Both the position numbers and the translations under genes were made by a program. DNA of 64,000 bases, from contig DAISWG010000016.1 of the NCBI GenBank assembly GCA_036826475.1, positions 1-64,000 on the forward strand, written 5' to 3'. This document shows positions 17,181 through 25,655 of the stretch, piece by piece. The DNA comes from Miltoncostaea sp036826475. GTDB taxonomy: Bacteria; Actinomycetota; Thermoleophilia; Miltoncostaeales; Miltoncostaeaceae. The notes under the pieces are model-generated. The model was not told the origin of the DNA. It searched no databases and saw nothing but the letters and a program-made list of their open reading frames with translations. The stretch's first letter is position 1. Every line of letters starts with the position of its first letter.

Positions 17181-18477
17181 CGGCCGGCACCTCCATCATC
17201 GGCTCGGGGCGGGGGTCGCCGCCCTGCTCGATGGCGCGGACGAAGTCGTCGCGGAAGCGGCGTACGGCGCTGACCACCGGCAGGATCCCGGTGTCGGCCA
17301 GGGCGCAGAGGACGCGCCCACCGATGCGGCCGGCGAGCGACTCGATGAGCTCCAGGTCCTCCATCCGCCCTTCGCCGTCGACGATCCGCTGCAGGATCCG
17401 CTCCAGCCAGAGGGTCCCCTCGCGGCAGGGGGAGCACTTGCCGCACGACTCGTGACGGTAGAAGTGGGCGAGGCGCAGGGTGGCGCGCACGATCGAGCCT
17501 GAGTCGTCCATCACGATGCACCCGGCCGAGCCGAGGGAGCTGCCCGCGGCGGCGAGTGCCTCGTAGTCGAGCGGCGTGTCGAGGGCCTCGGGGCCCACGA
17601 CGTTCACGCTCGACCCGCCGACCCACGCCGCGGCGAAGTCGCGGCCGGGCCGGAACCCGCCCGCGATGTCGTAGACCAGCTCGCGCAGCGTGGTGTCGTG
17701 CATGACGATCTCGTAGTTCCCCGGCCTCACCACGTGCCCCGAGATCGAGAACACCTTGGTGCCGGTGCTCTTCTCGGTGCCCATGCCGGCGTACCAGTCG
17801 GGGCCCTTCGCGATGATCGGCGGCAGCGCGGAGAGCGTCTCCACGTTGTTGATGAGCGTCGGCGAGGCGTACAGGCCGGCGACGGCGGGGAACGGCGGCT
17901 TCAGCCGCGGCTGGCCGCGCTTGCCCTCCAGGCTCTCCAGCAGCGCCGTCTCCTCGCCGCAGATGTAGGCGCCGGCGCCCCGGTACAGCGTGATGTCGAA
18001 GCCGAAGCCGGAGCCGTCCACGCTGGTGCCGAGGAACCCGGCGGCGCGCGCCTGGGCGATCGCGCGGTCGAGCACCCGCGCCTGGTGCTCGTACTCGCCG
18101 CGGATGTAGATGTAGCCGCGTACCGCGCCGATCGCGAACCCCGCGATCGTGATCCCCTCGAGGAGCTGGAAGGGGTTGAACTCCATGAGCTCGCGGTCCT
18201 TGAAGGTGCCGGGCTCGCTCTCGTCGGCGTTGCAGACGACGTATGCGGGCAGCGCCGAGTCCTTCGGGATGAAGCTGGCCTTGCGGCCCATCGGGAAGCC
18301 GGCGCCGCCGCGGCCGCGCAGCCCGGATCGGACGCAGGCGTAGACGACCTCGTCGCGGTCCATCTCGGTGAGCACCTTGCGGAGCGACTCGTACCCTCCC
18401 GCGCGCCGGTAGTCGGAGAGGTCCGTGAGGGACCCCCCCGCCTCCCGCTGGCGGTAGATGACGTTCACCTGGGGCAT
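17173..18477 (-). CDS. nuoF: NADH-quinone oxidoreductase subunit F
   Basis: NADH- and FMN-binding subunit of complex I, 434 aa. The glycine-rich NADH site is GRGGAG at 55-60 with GFPMGRKASF, the FMN region includes CNADESEPGTFKDR and GAYICGEETALLESLEG, and the N3 4Fe-4S ligands are ESCGKCSPCREG plus a later Cys (RVLCALAD). The ATG at 18477 is 1 nt from the nuoE stop. Confidence 0.96.
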   Translation of the reverse strand: MPQVNVIYRQREAGGSLTDLSDYRRAGGYESLRKVLTEMDRDEVVYACVRSGLRGRGGAGFPMGRKASFIPKDSALPAYVVCNADESEPGTFKDRELMEFNPFQLLEGITIAGFAIGAVRGYIYIRGEYEHQARVLDRAIAQARAAGFLGTSVDGSGFGFDITLYRGAGAYICGEETALLESLEGKRGQPRLKPPFPAVAGLYASPTLINNVETLSALPPIIAKGPDWYAGMGTEKSTGTKVFSISGHVVRPGNYEIVMHDTTLRELVYDIAGGFRPGRDFAAAWVGGSSVNVVGPEALDTPLDYEALAAAGSSLGSAGCIVMDDSGSIVRATLRLAHFYRHESCGKCSPCREGTLWLERILQRIVDGEGRMEDLELIESLAGRIGGRVLCALADTGILPVVSAVRRFRDDFVRAIEQGGDPRPEPMMEVPAVG

Positions 18478-18478
18478 G

Positions 18479-18979
18479 TCACCGCCAGAGCTTCTCGGGG
18501 CGCGGGGCGGAGCGGAGCCCGTCGAGCAGGGCGTCGGCGTCGTCCGGCGACAGCGGGCCCCGCGTCTCCTCGGCGTCGACCTGCACGCACGGGGCGCGGT
18601 CGCAGTAGCCGAGGCACTGGGCCTCCTGGATGGTGATGGCGCCGTCCGCGCTGGTGCCGCCGTGGTGCGGCAGCCCCTCGCGGTCGCACATGTGCTCCAG
18701 CAGCTCGTCCGAGCCGCGGAGCATGCACGACAGGGTGATGCAGACCGAGACCACCCGCGTGCCGACCGGCGTCAGGTACAGGCGGTCGTAGAAGGACGCG
18801 ACGCTCTCGACGTAGGCGGCCGAGAAGCCGGTGGCCTCGCCGACGGCGGCGATGTCCTCCGGCGTGAGGTGGCCCTTCTCGGTCTGGGCGAACTTGAGCG
18901 CGGGCAGGATGAGGGAGCGGGCCTCGGCGTACTCGGGCCGCAGTGGGTCGATGTGCGCCGCGATCTCCTCGGGGCTCAT
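18479..18979 (-). CDS. nuoE: NADH-quinone oxidoreductase subunit E
   Basis: Thioredoxin-like 2Fe-2S subunit (cluster N1a), 166 aa. It has the helical start (LRPEYAEARSLILPALKFAQ), ITLSCMLRGSDELLE and EAQCLGYCDRAPCVQV with the cluster cysteines. The start ATG overlaps the nuoD stop as ATGA. Confidence 0.95.
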   Translation of the reverse strand: MSPEEIAAHIDPLRPEYAEARSLILPALKFAQTEKGHLTPEDIAAVGEATGFSAAYVESVASFYDRLYLTPVGTRVVSVCITLSCMLRGSDELLEHMCDREGLPHHGGTSADGAITIQEAQCLGYCDRAPCVQVDAEETRGPLSPDDADALLDGLRSAPRPEKLWR

Positions 18980-20337
18980 CGGTCGACACCCCCCATCACG
19001 TTGTCCAGCGACCCGATCATGGTGATCAGGTCCGCCAGGTACGCGCCCTTCGCCATGGGGCGGAGCGCCTGGAGGTTGACGAAGCTGGGGTCGCGCATGT
19101 GGACGCGGCGCGGCTTGGGCGTGCCGTCGGCCACCACGTAGCAGCCGAGCTCGCCCCGCGGGCTCTCCACGGCGCTGTACGCCTCGCCCTCCGGGACGCG
19201 GAAGCCCTCGGTGACGAGCTTGAAGTGGTGGATGAGCGCCTCCATCGACGTCATCAGCTCCCCGCGCGGCGGCAGCACCACCTTGCGGTCGTCGGCGATG
19301 TGGCCGCCCTCCGGCATCCCGTCCAGGGCCTGCTCGATGATCCGCACCGACTGGCGCATCTCCCGCACGCGCACCGAGTAGCGGTCGTACGCGTCGCCGC
19401 TCACGCCGAGCGGGACGTCGAAGTCGAAGTGCTCGTAGCCCGAGTACGGGTTGGTCTTGCGCAGATCCAGGTCGACGCCGGCGGCGCGCAGCGCCGGGCC
19501 CGTGACGCCGAGGTCGATCAGCTGGTCGGCGGGGAGCGTCCCGACGCCCTTGGTGCGGTCGATCCAGATCGGGTTCTGCGTCAGCAGGTCCTCGTACTCG
19601 TCGATGCGCCCCGGCATCTCCTTCACGAAGGCCCGCACCCGCTCCTCGAAGCCGGGCGGCATGTCGTCGGCGCAGCCGCCGACCTGGAAGAAGCGGGTGT
19701 TCATCCGCTCCCCGGCGATCATCTCCATCAGGTCGAGCGCCTTCTCGCGCTCGCGGTACGAGTAGAAGAAGACGGTGATCGCGCCGAGCTCCAGCCCGCT
19801 GGTGCCGAGCCAGACGAGGTGGCTCGAGATGCGGTTCAGCTCGCTCATGATCACGCGGATGTACTGGGCGCGGTCCGGGACCCGCAGGTCCAGGAGCTTC
19901 TCCACCGCCGACGTGTAGGCGTGGATGTTGAAGAACGACGCCAGGTAGTCCATCCGCGTCACGAGCGTGATGGCCTGCCAGTACATCTTGTTCTCGCACT
20001 GCTTCTCGATGCCGGTGTGGAGGTAGCCGATCACCGGGTGCAGGTCGCGGATGACCTCGCCGTCGAGCTCGGTCACCAGGCGTAGCACCCCATGCGTCGA
20101 GGGGTGCTGGGGGCCCAGGTTGATGATCATCGGCTCGCGGGTGCCGGGGTCGCGCTCCTGCAGCGCCTCGATCGAGGCGAGCGCCTCCTGCGTGGTCATC
20201 GCCTCGGCGCCGGCGATGGCGCGCTCGGTCTCGGTGAGCCCGCGGCCCTCGCGCCGGGCGGCCTCGAACGCCTCGCGGGCCTCGTCGGCGACGGGGATGG
20301 CGGTCGAGTCGTGGTCGGTCGTGCTCATGGGCGACAC
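18976..20337 (-). CDS. nuoD: NADH-quinone oxidoreductase subunit D
   Basis: 49-kDa-type subunit that forms the quinone site with NuoB, 453 aa. Conserved segments are INLGPQHPSTHGVLRLVTELDGE, GYLHTGIEK, LTQNPIWIDRTKGVG and the C-terminal DPSFVNLQAL. The 60 residues before the core (acidic, charged) are longer than in many homologues. Either the GTG at 20337 or the ATG at 20328 could be the start. It abuts the nuoC stop. Confidence 0.95.
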   Translation of the reverse strand: MSPMSTTDHDSTAIPVADEAREAFEAARREGRGLTETERAIAGAEAMTTQEALASIEALQERDPGTREPMIINLGPQHPSTHGVLRLVTELDGEVIRDLHPVIGYLHTGIEKQCENKMYWQAITLVTRMDYLASFFNIHAYTSAVEKLLDLRVPDRAQYIRVIMSELNRISSHLVWLGTSGLELGAITVFFYSYREREKALDLMEMIAGERMNTRFFQVGGCADDMPPGFEERVRAFVKEMPGRIDEYEDLLTQNPIWIDRTKGVGTLPADQLIDLGVTGPALRAAGVDLDLRKTNPYSGYEHFDFDVPLGVSGDAYDRYSVRVREMRQSVRIIEQALDGMPEGGHIADDRKVVLPPRGELMTSMEALIHHFKLVTEGFRVPEGEAYSAVESPRGELGCYVVADGTPKPRRVHMRDPSFVNLQALRPMAKGAYLADLITMIGSLDNVMGGVDR

Positions 20338-20808
20338 CTACACCGCATCCGTGAACTGGACCTCCTCGCCGCCGAGCGGGTAGTCGCGGCGCAGCGGGTG
20401 CCCCTCCCAGTCGAGCGGCATCAGGATGCGCGCCAGGTCGGGGTGGTTGCGGAAGCGCACGCCGAACATGTCGTACACCTCGCGCTCGTGCCAGTTGGCG
20501 GTGCCCCAGACGCCGGCCACCGACTCCACCTCGGGCTCCGCGCCCGCCCACACCCGCAGCCGGATGCGCGAGCCGGACTCCATCGAGAACAGGTGGTACG
20601 CCAGGCGGAAGCGCTCAGGGTGCTCCGGGAAGTCCGCGCAGGTGAGGTCCGAGAGCAGCACGAACGACAGCGGCGCCCCCTTCACGAACCGGGCGACGTC
20701 GAGCAGCAGCCCGCGGTTGACCTCGATGGTCGTCTCGCCCGCGTGGACGTGCTCGTCGATGACGGCGCCGGGCACGGCGGCGTCGATCGTGGTCCGGACC
20801 TCGCTCAC
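20338..20808 (-). CDS. nuoC: NADH-quinone oxidoreductase subunit C
   Basis: 30-kDa-type peripheral subunit of complex I, 156 aa from a GTG (VSEVRTT) that overlaps the nuoB stop as GTGA. It has the family signature WHEREVYDMFGVRFRNHPDL followed by ILMPLDWEGHPLRRDYPLGG. It is separate from NuoD, not fused as in enterobacteria. Confidence 0.95.
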   Translation of the reverse strand: MSEVRTTIDAAVPGAVIDEHVHAGETTIEVNRGLLLDVARFVKGAPLSFVLLSDLTCADFPEHPERFRLAYHLFSMESGSRIRLRVWAGAEPEVESVAGVWGTANWHEREVYDMFGVRFRNHPDLARILMPLDWEGHPLRRDYPLGGEEVQFTDAV

Positions 20809-21398
20809 TTCGCGGCGGCCGCCGCGCGCTCGCGGCGCAGGTCGGCGGCGCTCGCCAGGCCGGTGGCGCCGATCTTGCGCTGCAGGATCAGGATGCCCTC
20901 GATGAGGCCCTCGGGCCGCGGCGGGCAGCCGGGCACGTAGACGTCGACCGGGACGACCTTGTCGACGCCCTGCACCAGCGCGTAGTTGTTGAACACGCCG
21001 CCGGTGGAGGCGCAGGCCCCCATCGAGATGACCCACTTGGGCTCGAGCATCTGGTCGTAGATGCGCCGCAGCACCGGCGCCATCTTCTGCGCGACCCGGC
21101 CGGAGACGATCAGCAGGTCCGCCTGGCGCGGCGAGGCGCGGAACACCTCGGCGCCGAAGCGGGCGATGTCGTACCGCGGCGTGGCCGTGTGCATCATCTC
21201 GATCGCGCAGCAGGCCAGGCCGAAGGTGGCGGGCCAGATGGAGCTGGAGCGGGCCCAGGCCAGGGCCTTGTCCAGCGTGGTGAGCATCAGGCTCTTCTCG
21301 AACTCCTGCTCCTCGACCTCGCGCAGGTCGCGGTCGATGTCGGCGTCCGTGCGGGGCGCCCGCTCGATGGGGCTCCCCGGGGGCGGGATCAGCGCCAT
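20805..21398 (-). CDS. nuoB: NADH-quinone oxidoreductase subunit B
   Basis: Subunit carrying the terminal 4Fe-4S cluster N2 that reduces quinone, 197 aa. Ligands are the adjacent C63 and C64 (FGLACCAIEMM), C129 (GACAST) and C158 (PGCPPRPE). The start is the ATG at 21398, overlapping nuoA by 10 nt. An in-frame reading further upstream is antisense or out-of-frame material, not part of the protein. Confidence 0.96.
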   Translation of the reverse strand: MALIPPPGSPIERAPRTDADIDRDLREVEEQEFEKSLMLTTLDKALAWARSSSIWPATFGLACCAIEMMHTATPRYDIARFGAEVFRASPRQADLLIVSGRVAQKMAPVLRRIYDQMLEPKWVISMGACASTGGVFNNYALVQGVDKVVPVDVYVPGCPPRPEGLIEGILILQRKIGATGLASAADLRRERAAAAAK

Positions 21399-21745
21399 TC
21401 CAGCGCTCCCTTCTTCCAGATGTAGGTGAGCGCCTCGACCACCGTGAACACGAAGACGAGGAGCACCACCAGCCCGAGTACCCCGTCGTCGCGGAGCGTC
21501 ACCGCGATCGGATAGAGAAACGCGAGCTCGATGTCGAAGACGATGAACAGCATCGCCGTGAGGTAGAAGTCGATCGAGAAGCGCTGCCGCACCGGGGTGG
21601 CGGGCAGGATGCCGCTCTCGTATGGGAGCGCCTTCGCGGCGTTCGGGCGGCTGGGCACCACCTTGCTCAGCGCGAAGATGGCGCCGGCCACGGCGACGCC
21701 CCCGGCGAAGTAGATCAGGACTGGAAGGTAGTCGGAGAGCTGCAC
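21389..21745 (-). CDS. nuoA: NADH-quinone oxidoreductase subunit A
   Basis: Small membrane subunit at the quinone-site entrance, 118 aa with three helices. It has the signature KALPYESGILPATPVRQRFS and FDIELAFLYP with the conserved acidic residues. It starts with GTG (VQLSDYLP) with GAGAGG 3 nt upstream. It is the first gene of the complete nuoABCDEFGHIJKLMN operon, which runs 14 kb without an inserted gene. Confidence 0.95.
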   Translation of the reverse strand: MQLSDYLPVLIYFAGGVAVAGAIFALSKVVPSRPNAAKALPYESGILPATPVRQRFSIDFYLTAMLFIVFDIELAFLYPIAVTLRDDGVLGLVVLLVFVFTVVEALTYIWKKGALEWR

Positions 21746-21790
21746 GGGCCTCTCGGACGTGGTGCCACGGGCGGAATCGTTCGACGCTGC

Positions 21791-21796
21791 ACGCTA
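21791..21796 (-). promoter_or_regulatory. nuoA: possible -10 element of the nuo operon
   Basis: TAGCGT on the minus strand, 45 nt before the nuoA GTG, in the 130-bp divergent region. It is the best TAnnnT match there. No clear -35 is seen. Confidence 0.25.
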
Positions 21797-21865
21797 GCAA
21801 CCCCTTGTGTGAGGACGCATCAATGTGACGATCGGCACCGCACGGCGGCGGCCCGTCCCGGGCGA

Positions 21866-21871
21866 TACGGT
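21866..21871 (+). promoter_or_regulatory. leaderless -10 element of the TPR gene
   Basis: TACGGT ends 6 nt before the GTG at 21878, so the transcript would begin at the start codon. No ribosome site is visible. Confidence 0.45.
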
Positions 21872-21877
21872 GCGCCC

Positions 21878-22186
21878 GTGATCGACCGCATGGCCTATTT
21901 CGCGCGGCTGGTGGAGGAGGACCCGTCCGTCGCGCGGGCACGGTTCGCGTACGCCAACGAGCTGATCCGGGCGGAGCGCTGGGAGGAGGCGGTCGCGCAG
22001 CTGCGGGCCTACCTCGACCTGCAGGAGGACGAGGGCAACGCCTGGGGGCGGCTGGCGGAGGCCCTGACCGCGCTGGGCAGGGTCGACGAGGCGGCCGACG
22101 CCTACCTGGCGGGCATCGACCAGAGCCTGAAACACGGCCACACCGGCATGGCATCCGACTTCGAGGCCGCCCTCGAGCGCCTGTGA
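21878..22186 (+). CDS. small TPR-repeat protein
   Basis: 102 aa, soluble. Two or three tetratricopeptide helices are visible (ARFAYANELIRAERWEEAVAQLRAYLDL is cut here to its hallmarks: RFAYAN, WEEAVAQL, GNAWGRLAEALTALGR and DEAADAYLAGID). Such proteins are scaffolds; the partner is unknown. The GTG at 21878 fits a leaderless promoter; an ATG at 21890 (MAYFARL) is possible. The stop overlaps the next gene's GTG, so it is coupled to the ABC-2 permease. Confidence 0.8.
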   Translation: MIDRMAYFARLVEEDPSVARARFAYANELIRAERWEEAVAQLRAYLDLQEDEGNAWGRLAEALTALGRVDEAADAYLAGIDQSLKHGHTGMASDFEAALERL

Positions 22187-22974
22187 GCGCCGCGGCGGCG
22201 CTCCACGCGTACGCGTTCTCCCCCGCCGGCGCGGCCCGGATGTGGTCGCGCAACGCGACGATCGGGCGCAAGACGTTCCTGGTCACGCTCACGCCCCGGT
22301 TCCTGGAGGCGATCGCCTACCTGGCGATCATGGGCCTGGGCCTGGGGACGTACCTCTCGACGGTCGACGGGGTCGACTACGTCGAGTTCATCGCCCCCGG
22401 CGTCGCGGCGTCGACGGTGATGTTCGGGGCGGTGATCGAGACGACGTACAACTCGTTCATCCGCATCCACGTGCGGCGCGTGTTCGAGGCGGTGATCACC
22501 ACGCCCCTGTCCCTGGCCGACGTGGTGGCGGGCGAGTACCTGTGGGCCGCCACCCGCGCGGTGCTCTACGGGGTGGTGTTCCTGGTGGTGATGGCCTGCT
22601 TCGGCCTGGTGGCGTCGCCGTGGGCGGTGCTGCTGCCGCCGGTGTTCGCGCTGGGGGCGCTGACCTTCGCGGTGCTCGGGATGGCGTACACGAGCCTCAC
22701 CACCAACATCGAGCACTTCAACATCCTGTTCACCGGGGTCGTCACGCCGATGTTCCTGTTCAGCGGCGTGTTCTTCCCGTTGGGGGGACTGCCGGAGTGG
22801 GCCCAGGTGGTGGGCTGGCTGCTGCCGCTCACCCACCTGGTGGCGGCGACCCGCGACATGACGCTGGGCGGCGTCGGCTGGCAGACCGCCGCACACCTGG
22901 GCGTCCTGCTGGCGATGCTGGTGGCCGTGTTCCCCTTCCCGGCCAGGCGTCTGCGTCGTACGCTGCTCCGGTGA
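22183..22974 (+). CDS. ABC-2 type transporter permease
   Basis: 263 aa, six membrane helices, ABC-2/NodJ-like permease. It begins with a cytoplasmic stretch (MWSRNATIGRKTFLVTL), and near the C-terminus has the typical FLFSGVFFPLGGLPEWAQ and LPLTHLVAATRDM segments. It would pair with an ATPase to export a drug, lipid or polymer, but no ABC ATPase gene is next to it; the partner must be encoded elsewhere or lies outside the window. The GTG start overlaps the TPR gene stop, and its own stop overlaps the next GTG. Confidence 0.88.
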   Translation: MSAAAALHAYAFSPAGAARMWSRNATIGRKTFLVTLTPRFLEAIAYLAIMGLGLGTYLSTVDGVDYVEFIAPGVAASTVMFGAVIETTYNSFIRIHVRRVFEAVITTPLSLADVVAGEYLWAATRAVLYGVVFLVVMACFGLVASPWAVLLPPVFALGALTFAVLGMAYTSLTTNIEHFNILFTGVVTPMFLFSGVFFPLGGLPEWAQVVGWLLPLTHLVAATRDMTLGGVGWQTAAHLGVLLAMLVAVFPFPARRLRRTLLR

Positions 22975-23144
22975 GTCGCGGCGGCAACGGGAGCGTCCCG
23001 GAACCGGAACCACCGGCGGTCGACGCCGCCCGCTCGCGCCGGCGCGGCGCGATCGCCACGGGCGCCGCGGTGCTCGCGCTGGGCGGGGCCATCGCCGCCG
23101 TGATCATCCGGGCGGCGTCCATCGGCCGGCGGGAGGACCGCTAA
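22971..23144 (+). CDS. small single-span membrane protein
   Basis: 57 aa, GTG start overlapping the permease stop (GTGA). It has a Pro/Glu-rich head, a basic patch (ARSRRRG) and one membrane segment (ATGAAVLALGGAIAAVIIR), then a short basic tail. It is not recognised. The overlap with an orphan ABC permease suggests an accessory role, which is inference only. Confidence 0.55.
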   Translation: MSRGGNGSVPEPEPPAVDAARSRRRGAIATGAAVLALGGAIAAVIIRAASIGRREDR

Positions 23145-23182
23145 CCCTCGCGCGATCCTGACGGACGGCGGATACTTATCCC

Positions 23183-23764
23183 GTGTCCACCGGCCGCCGT
23201 CGCCGCCCCGCCGCACTCGTGGCGGCCGCCGTCCTCACGCTGGGCGGCCTGATCGCCGCGTTCACCGTGGCGGCGTCATCGTCCGACGACCCACCGGCGT
23301 CATCGCCGACGACCTCCACACCGGTGACCACCGTGATCGCCACCGCCTCCCGGCCCCGCGGCAACGGCCTGCCGGCGCCGGTGCGCGTGACGCTGGAGGA
23401 GGCGGCCGCCTCCACGCCGTTCACCGTGCTCGCGCCCGATCCCCCGCCCCCGTCCGGCGGGATGTGGGTGTTCCGGTCGCCCGACGACCGACGGTTCTTC
23501 CCGCAGGTCACCATCGAATACCTGCCCCGGGGCGCGGGTCAGGGGATCAGCCTGATCGAGGGCGCCGAGCGCGGCCGGTCCCCGCGCGACGGCGAGCGCA
23601 CGGTGGTGCGCGCCGGCCGCGCCGTCCACGTCCTCGACGGCCCCCCGCAGCTGCGCCGGGTGCGGACGGTGATCGCCGGCACCGACGTGGCCGTGTCCGG
23701 GCAGGGCGCGACGCTCGACGACCTCATCGACCTCGCCGCGTCCCTCAGGCCCGTGCGTCCCTGA
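23183..23764 (+). CDS. membrane-anchored or secreted hypothetical protein
   Basis: 193 aa from a GTG; GATACT lies 6 nt upstream (leaderless pattern). A basic start (STGRRRRP) and one hydrophobic segment (about 10-31) are followed by a Ser/Thr/Pro linker. A compact domain of about 120 residues then begins PVRVTLEEAAASTPFTVLAP and contains TIEYLPRG; this part resembles DUF4367-like outer domains, a weak impression. No cysteine for lipidation. Its last 20 bases overlap the convergent DUF3054 gene. Confidence 0.65.
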   Translation: MSTGRRRRPAALVAAAVLTLGGLIAAFTVAASSSDDPPASSPTTSTPVTTVIATASRPRGNGLPAPVRVTLEEAAASTPFTVLAPDPPPPSGGMWVFRSPDDRRFFPQVTIEYLPRGAGQGISLIEGAERGRSPRDGERTVVRAGRAVHVLDGPPQLRRVRTVIAGTDVAVSGQGATLDDLIDLAASLRPVRP

Positions 23765-24110
23765 GCCGCAGGGCCAGGCGCCAGCCGAGGAGCAGCACCC
23801 CCAGGGCGATCGCCGTCACGATCACGAACGAGGGGGCCGTCCCGCGGTCCCAGACGAGGTTGCGCAGCAGCATCCCCACCACCAGGGCCCCGGCCCAGGC
23901 CGCGGCGCCCGTCGCGAGGGAGGTCGGGGCGCGCCAGCCGCGGGCGGCGGCCCAGCCCACGGCGCCGCCGATCAGGAAGGGGGCGGCGACCTCCAGCGTG
24001 CCGCCCACCGCCGAGCCCTCGTCGTGGCTCGCGCGCCCCAGCGCCGCGAACACCACGATGCAGGCGGCGTCGGCCACCGCGGCGCCGACGGCGACCCGGG
24101 CCGAGCGCAC
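23745..24110 (-). CDS. DUF3054 family membrane protein
   Basis: 121 aa, four membrane helices. It has the features of the actinobacterial DUF3054 family: an early Asp-containing helix (VADAACIVVFAALGRASHDE), a central GGAVGWAAARGWR and the arginine-bearing GMLLRNLVWDRGTAPSFVIV. Function unknown. It starts with a GTG 20 nt after the malic enzyme gene and is probably co-transcribed with it. Confidence 0.8.
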   Translation of the reverse strand: MRSARVAVGAAVADAACIVVFAALGRASHDEGSAVGGTLEVAAPFLIGGAVGWAAARGWRAPTSLATGAAAWAGALVVGMLLRNLVWDRGTAPSFVIVTAIALGVLLLGWRLALRLRDARA

Positions 24111-24130
24111 CCGGCAGGACGGGGGGACGG

Positions 24131-25558
24131 CTACCCCGCGGTGGCGGTGGCGGCGGCGATCCCCGTGATCCGCGCCACGCCCGTCGCCTCGGCGGCGGCG
24201 CGCACCGCGGCGGCCACGTTCGGCACGAGCCGCTGGCTGAAGATCGACGGGACCACGTTGACCGGCGAGAGGCCGCCCTCCTCCTCCACCGTCTGGGCGA
24301 TCGCGGTGGCGGCGGCGAGCGTCATCGCCTGGTTGATCTCGGTGGCGCGGCAGTCGAGGGCGCCCCGCCAGATGCCGGGGGAGGCGATCCCCGAGTTGAT
24401 CTGGTTGGGCACGTCCGGGCGGCCGGTGGCGTAGACCTTCGCGACGCCGGCGGCCTGCTCGGCGAGGATCTCCGGCTCGGGCATCGCCAGGGCCAGCACG
24501 ACCGGGTCGGCGGCCATCCGGGCGAGGTCGCCGGACGACAGGAGGCCCGATGCCGACATCCCCACGAACGCGTCGGCGCCGGCGACGGCCTCACCCGCGC
24601 CGCCCGTCACGCCGCCCGGGTTGGTGTGCGCGGCGATCCACTCGCGCTCCGGGTCCAGGTCGCCGCGGCCCGCGGTCAGGACCCCCTTGGAGTCGCACGC
24701 GATCACGGCTCCCGCGCCGGCCGCGATCAGCAGCCGCACGGCCGCCTGGCCGCCGGGGCCCATGCCCGCGACCACGACCGTCGCGTCCGCCAGGGCCTTG
24801 CCCGACACCTTCAGGCCGTTCGCGACCGCCGCCAGCACCGCGGCGGCCGTGCCCTGCTGATCGTCGTGGAACACCGGGATGTCGAGCCGCTCGTCCAGCA
24901 GCCGCTGCACCTCGAAGCAGCGGGGGGCCGCGATGTCGCTCAGGTGGATGCCGGCGAAGACGGAGGAGCACAGCGCCACGGCCTCGGCGATCTCGGCCGG
25001 GTCGCGCAGGTCGACCGGCAGCGGGAACGCGTCGATCCCCGCCAGCTTGCGCAGGAACGCGCACTTCGCCTCCAGCGCGGGCAGCGACGCCTCCGCGCCC
25101 AGGTCGCCCTGGCCCACGACGGACGACCCGTCGCTCACGACCATGACGCTGTTGCCCTTGATCGTGTACTCCCAGGCCTGCTCGAAGTCGTGGTGGATCG
25201 CCATGCACACGCGGGCGACGCCCGGGGTGTAGGCCATCGACAGATCGTCGCGGCTCGTGACCGGCACCCGGTTCTGCATGCCGATCTTGCCGCCGGCGTG
25301 CGCCATGAACACGCGGTCGACCGTGGACTCCACACGCACGCCGTCGATGGCCTCCAGCGCGGCGGCGATGCGGGCGCCGTGCGCCTCGTCGTCCGCGTAG
25401 GCGGCGATGTCGCGCGTCACCGTCGTCTTGGACGACCGCACGATGTCCACGCCCCCCACCTGTCCACCGGCGTCGCCGATGGCGGCGAGCACCTTGCCGA
25501 GGCTCCCCACCTGGGCGGGGATGACGACGCGGTAGGTCAATGCGTAGTTCGCAGACAT
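24131..25558 (-). CDS. NAD(P)-dependent malic enzyme with N-terminal ACT domain
   Basis: Oxidative decarboxylation of malate to pyruvate; 475 aa. Residues 1-75 form an ACT-type regulatory domain (TYRVVIPAQVGSLGKVL). The malic enzyme core follows: YTPGVARVC, the catalytic Lys region (KCAFLRKLAGIDAFPLPVD) and the acidic metal site IPVFHDDQQGTAAAVLA. The Rossmann motif VVAGMGPGGQAAVRLL and the later GRPDVPNQINSGIASPGIWR come next. The ACT domain suggests allosteric control by a small molecule. It begins at an ATG with GGAG sequences upstream and a leader of about 40 nt. Confidence 0.94.
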   Translation of the reverse strand: MSANYALTYRVVIPAQVGSLGKVLAAIGDAGGQVGGVDIVRSSKTTVTRDIAAYADDEAHGARIAAALEAIDGVRVESTVDRVFMAHAGGKIGMQNRVPVTSRDDLSMAYTPGVARVCMAIHHDFEQAWEYTIKGNSVMVVSDGSSVVGQGDLGAEASLPALEAKCAFLRKLAGIDAFPLPVDLRDPAEIAEAVALCSSVFAGIHLSDIAAPRCFEVQRLLDERLDIPVFHDDQQGTAAAVLAAVANGLKVSGKALADATVVVAGMGPGGQAAVRLLIAAGAGAVIACDSKGVLTAGRGDLDPEREWIAAHTNPGGVTGGAGEAVAGADAFVGMSASGLLSSGDLARMAADPVVLALAMPEPEILAEQAAGVAKVYATGRPDVPNQINSGIASPGIWRGALDCRATEINQAMTLAAATAIAQTVEEEGGLSPVNVVPSIFSQRLVPNVAAAVRAAAEATGVARITGIAAATATAG

Positions 25559-25599
25559 GGACGGGCTCCGTGCTCCGGGACGGCGGGTTCGGGCCGCGA

Positions 25600-25605
25600 A
25601 GCCTA
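25600..25605 (-). promoter_or_regulatory. possible -10 element of the malic enzyme gene
   Basis: TAGGCT on the minus strand, 41 nt before the ATG at 25558. The leader contains two GGAG sequences. Confidence 0.3.
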
Positions 25606-25625
25606 CCGGCTGCCCCGGGGGATGA

Positions 25626-25648
25626 GGGCGGGCTCAGGCGCCCCGCCC
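25626..25648 (-). terminator. GC-rich hairpin after the 148-aa membrane protein gene
   Basis: A perfect 7-bp inverted repeat: GGGCGGG (25626-25632), a 9-nt loop, CCCGCCC (25642-25648). It lies 7 nt beyond the stop at 25656 on the minus strand and separates that gene from the malic enzyme unit. No T-tract. Confidence 0.45.
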
Positions 25649-25655
25649 GTCCGGG

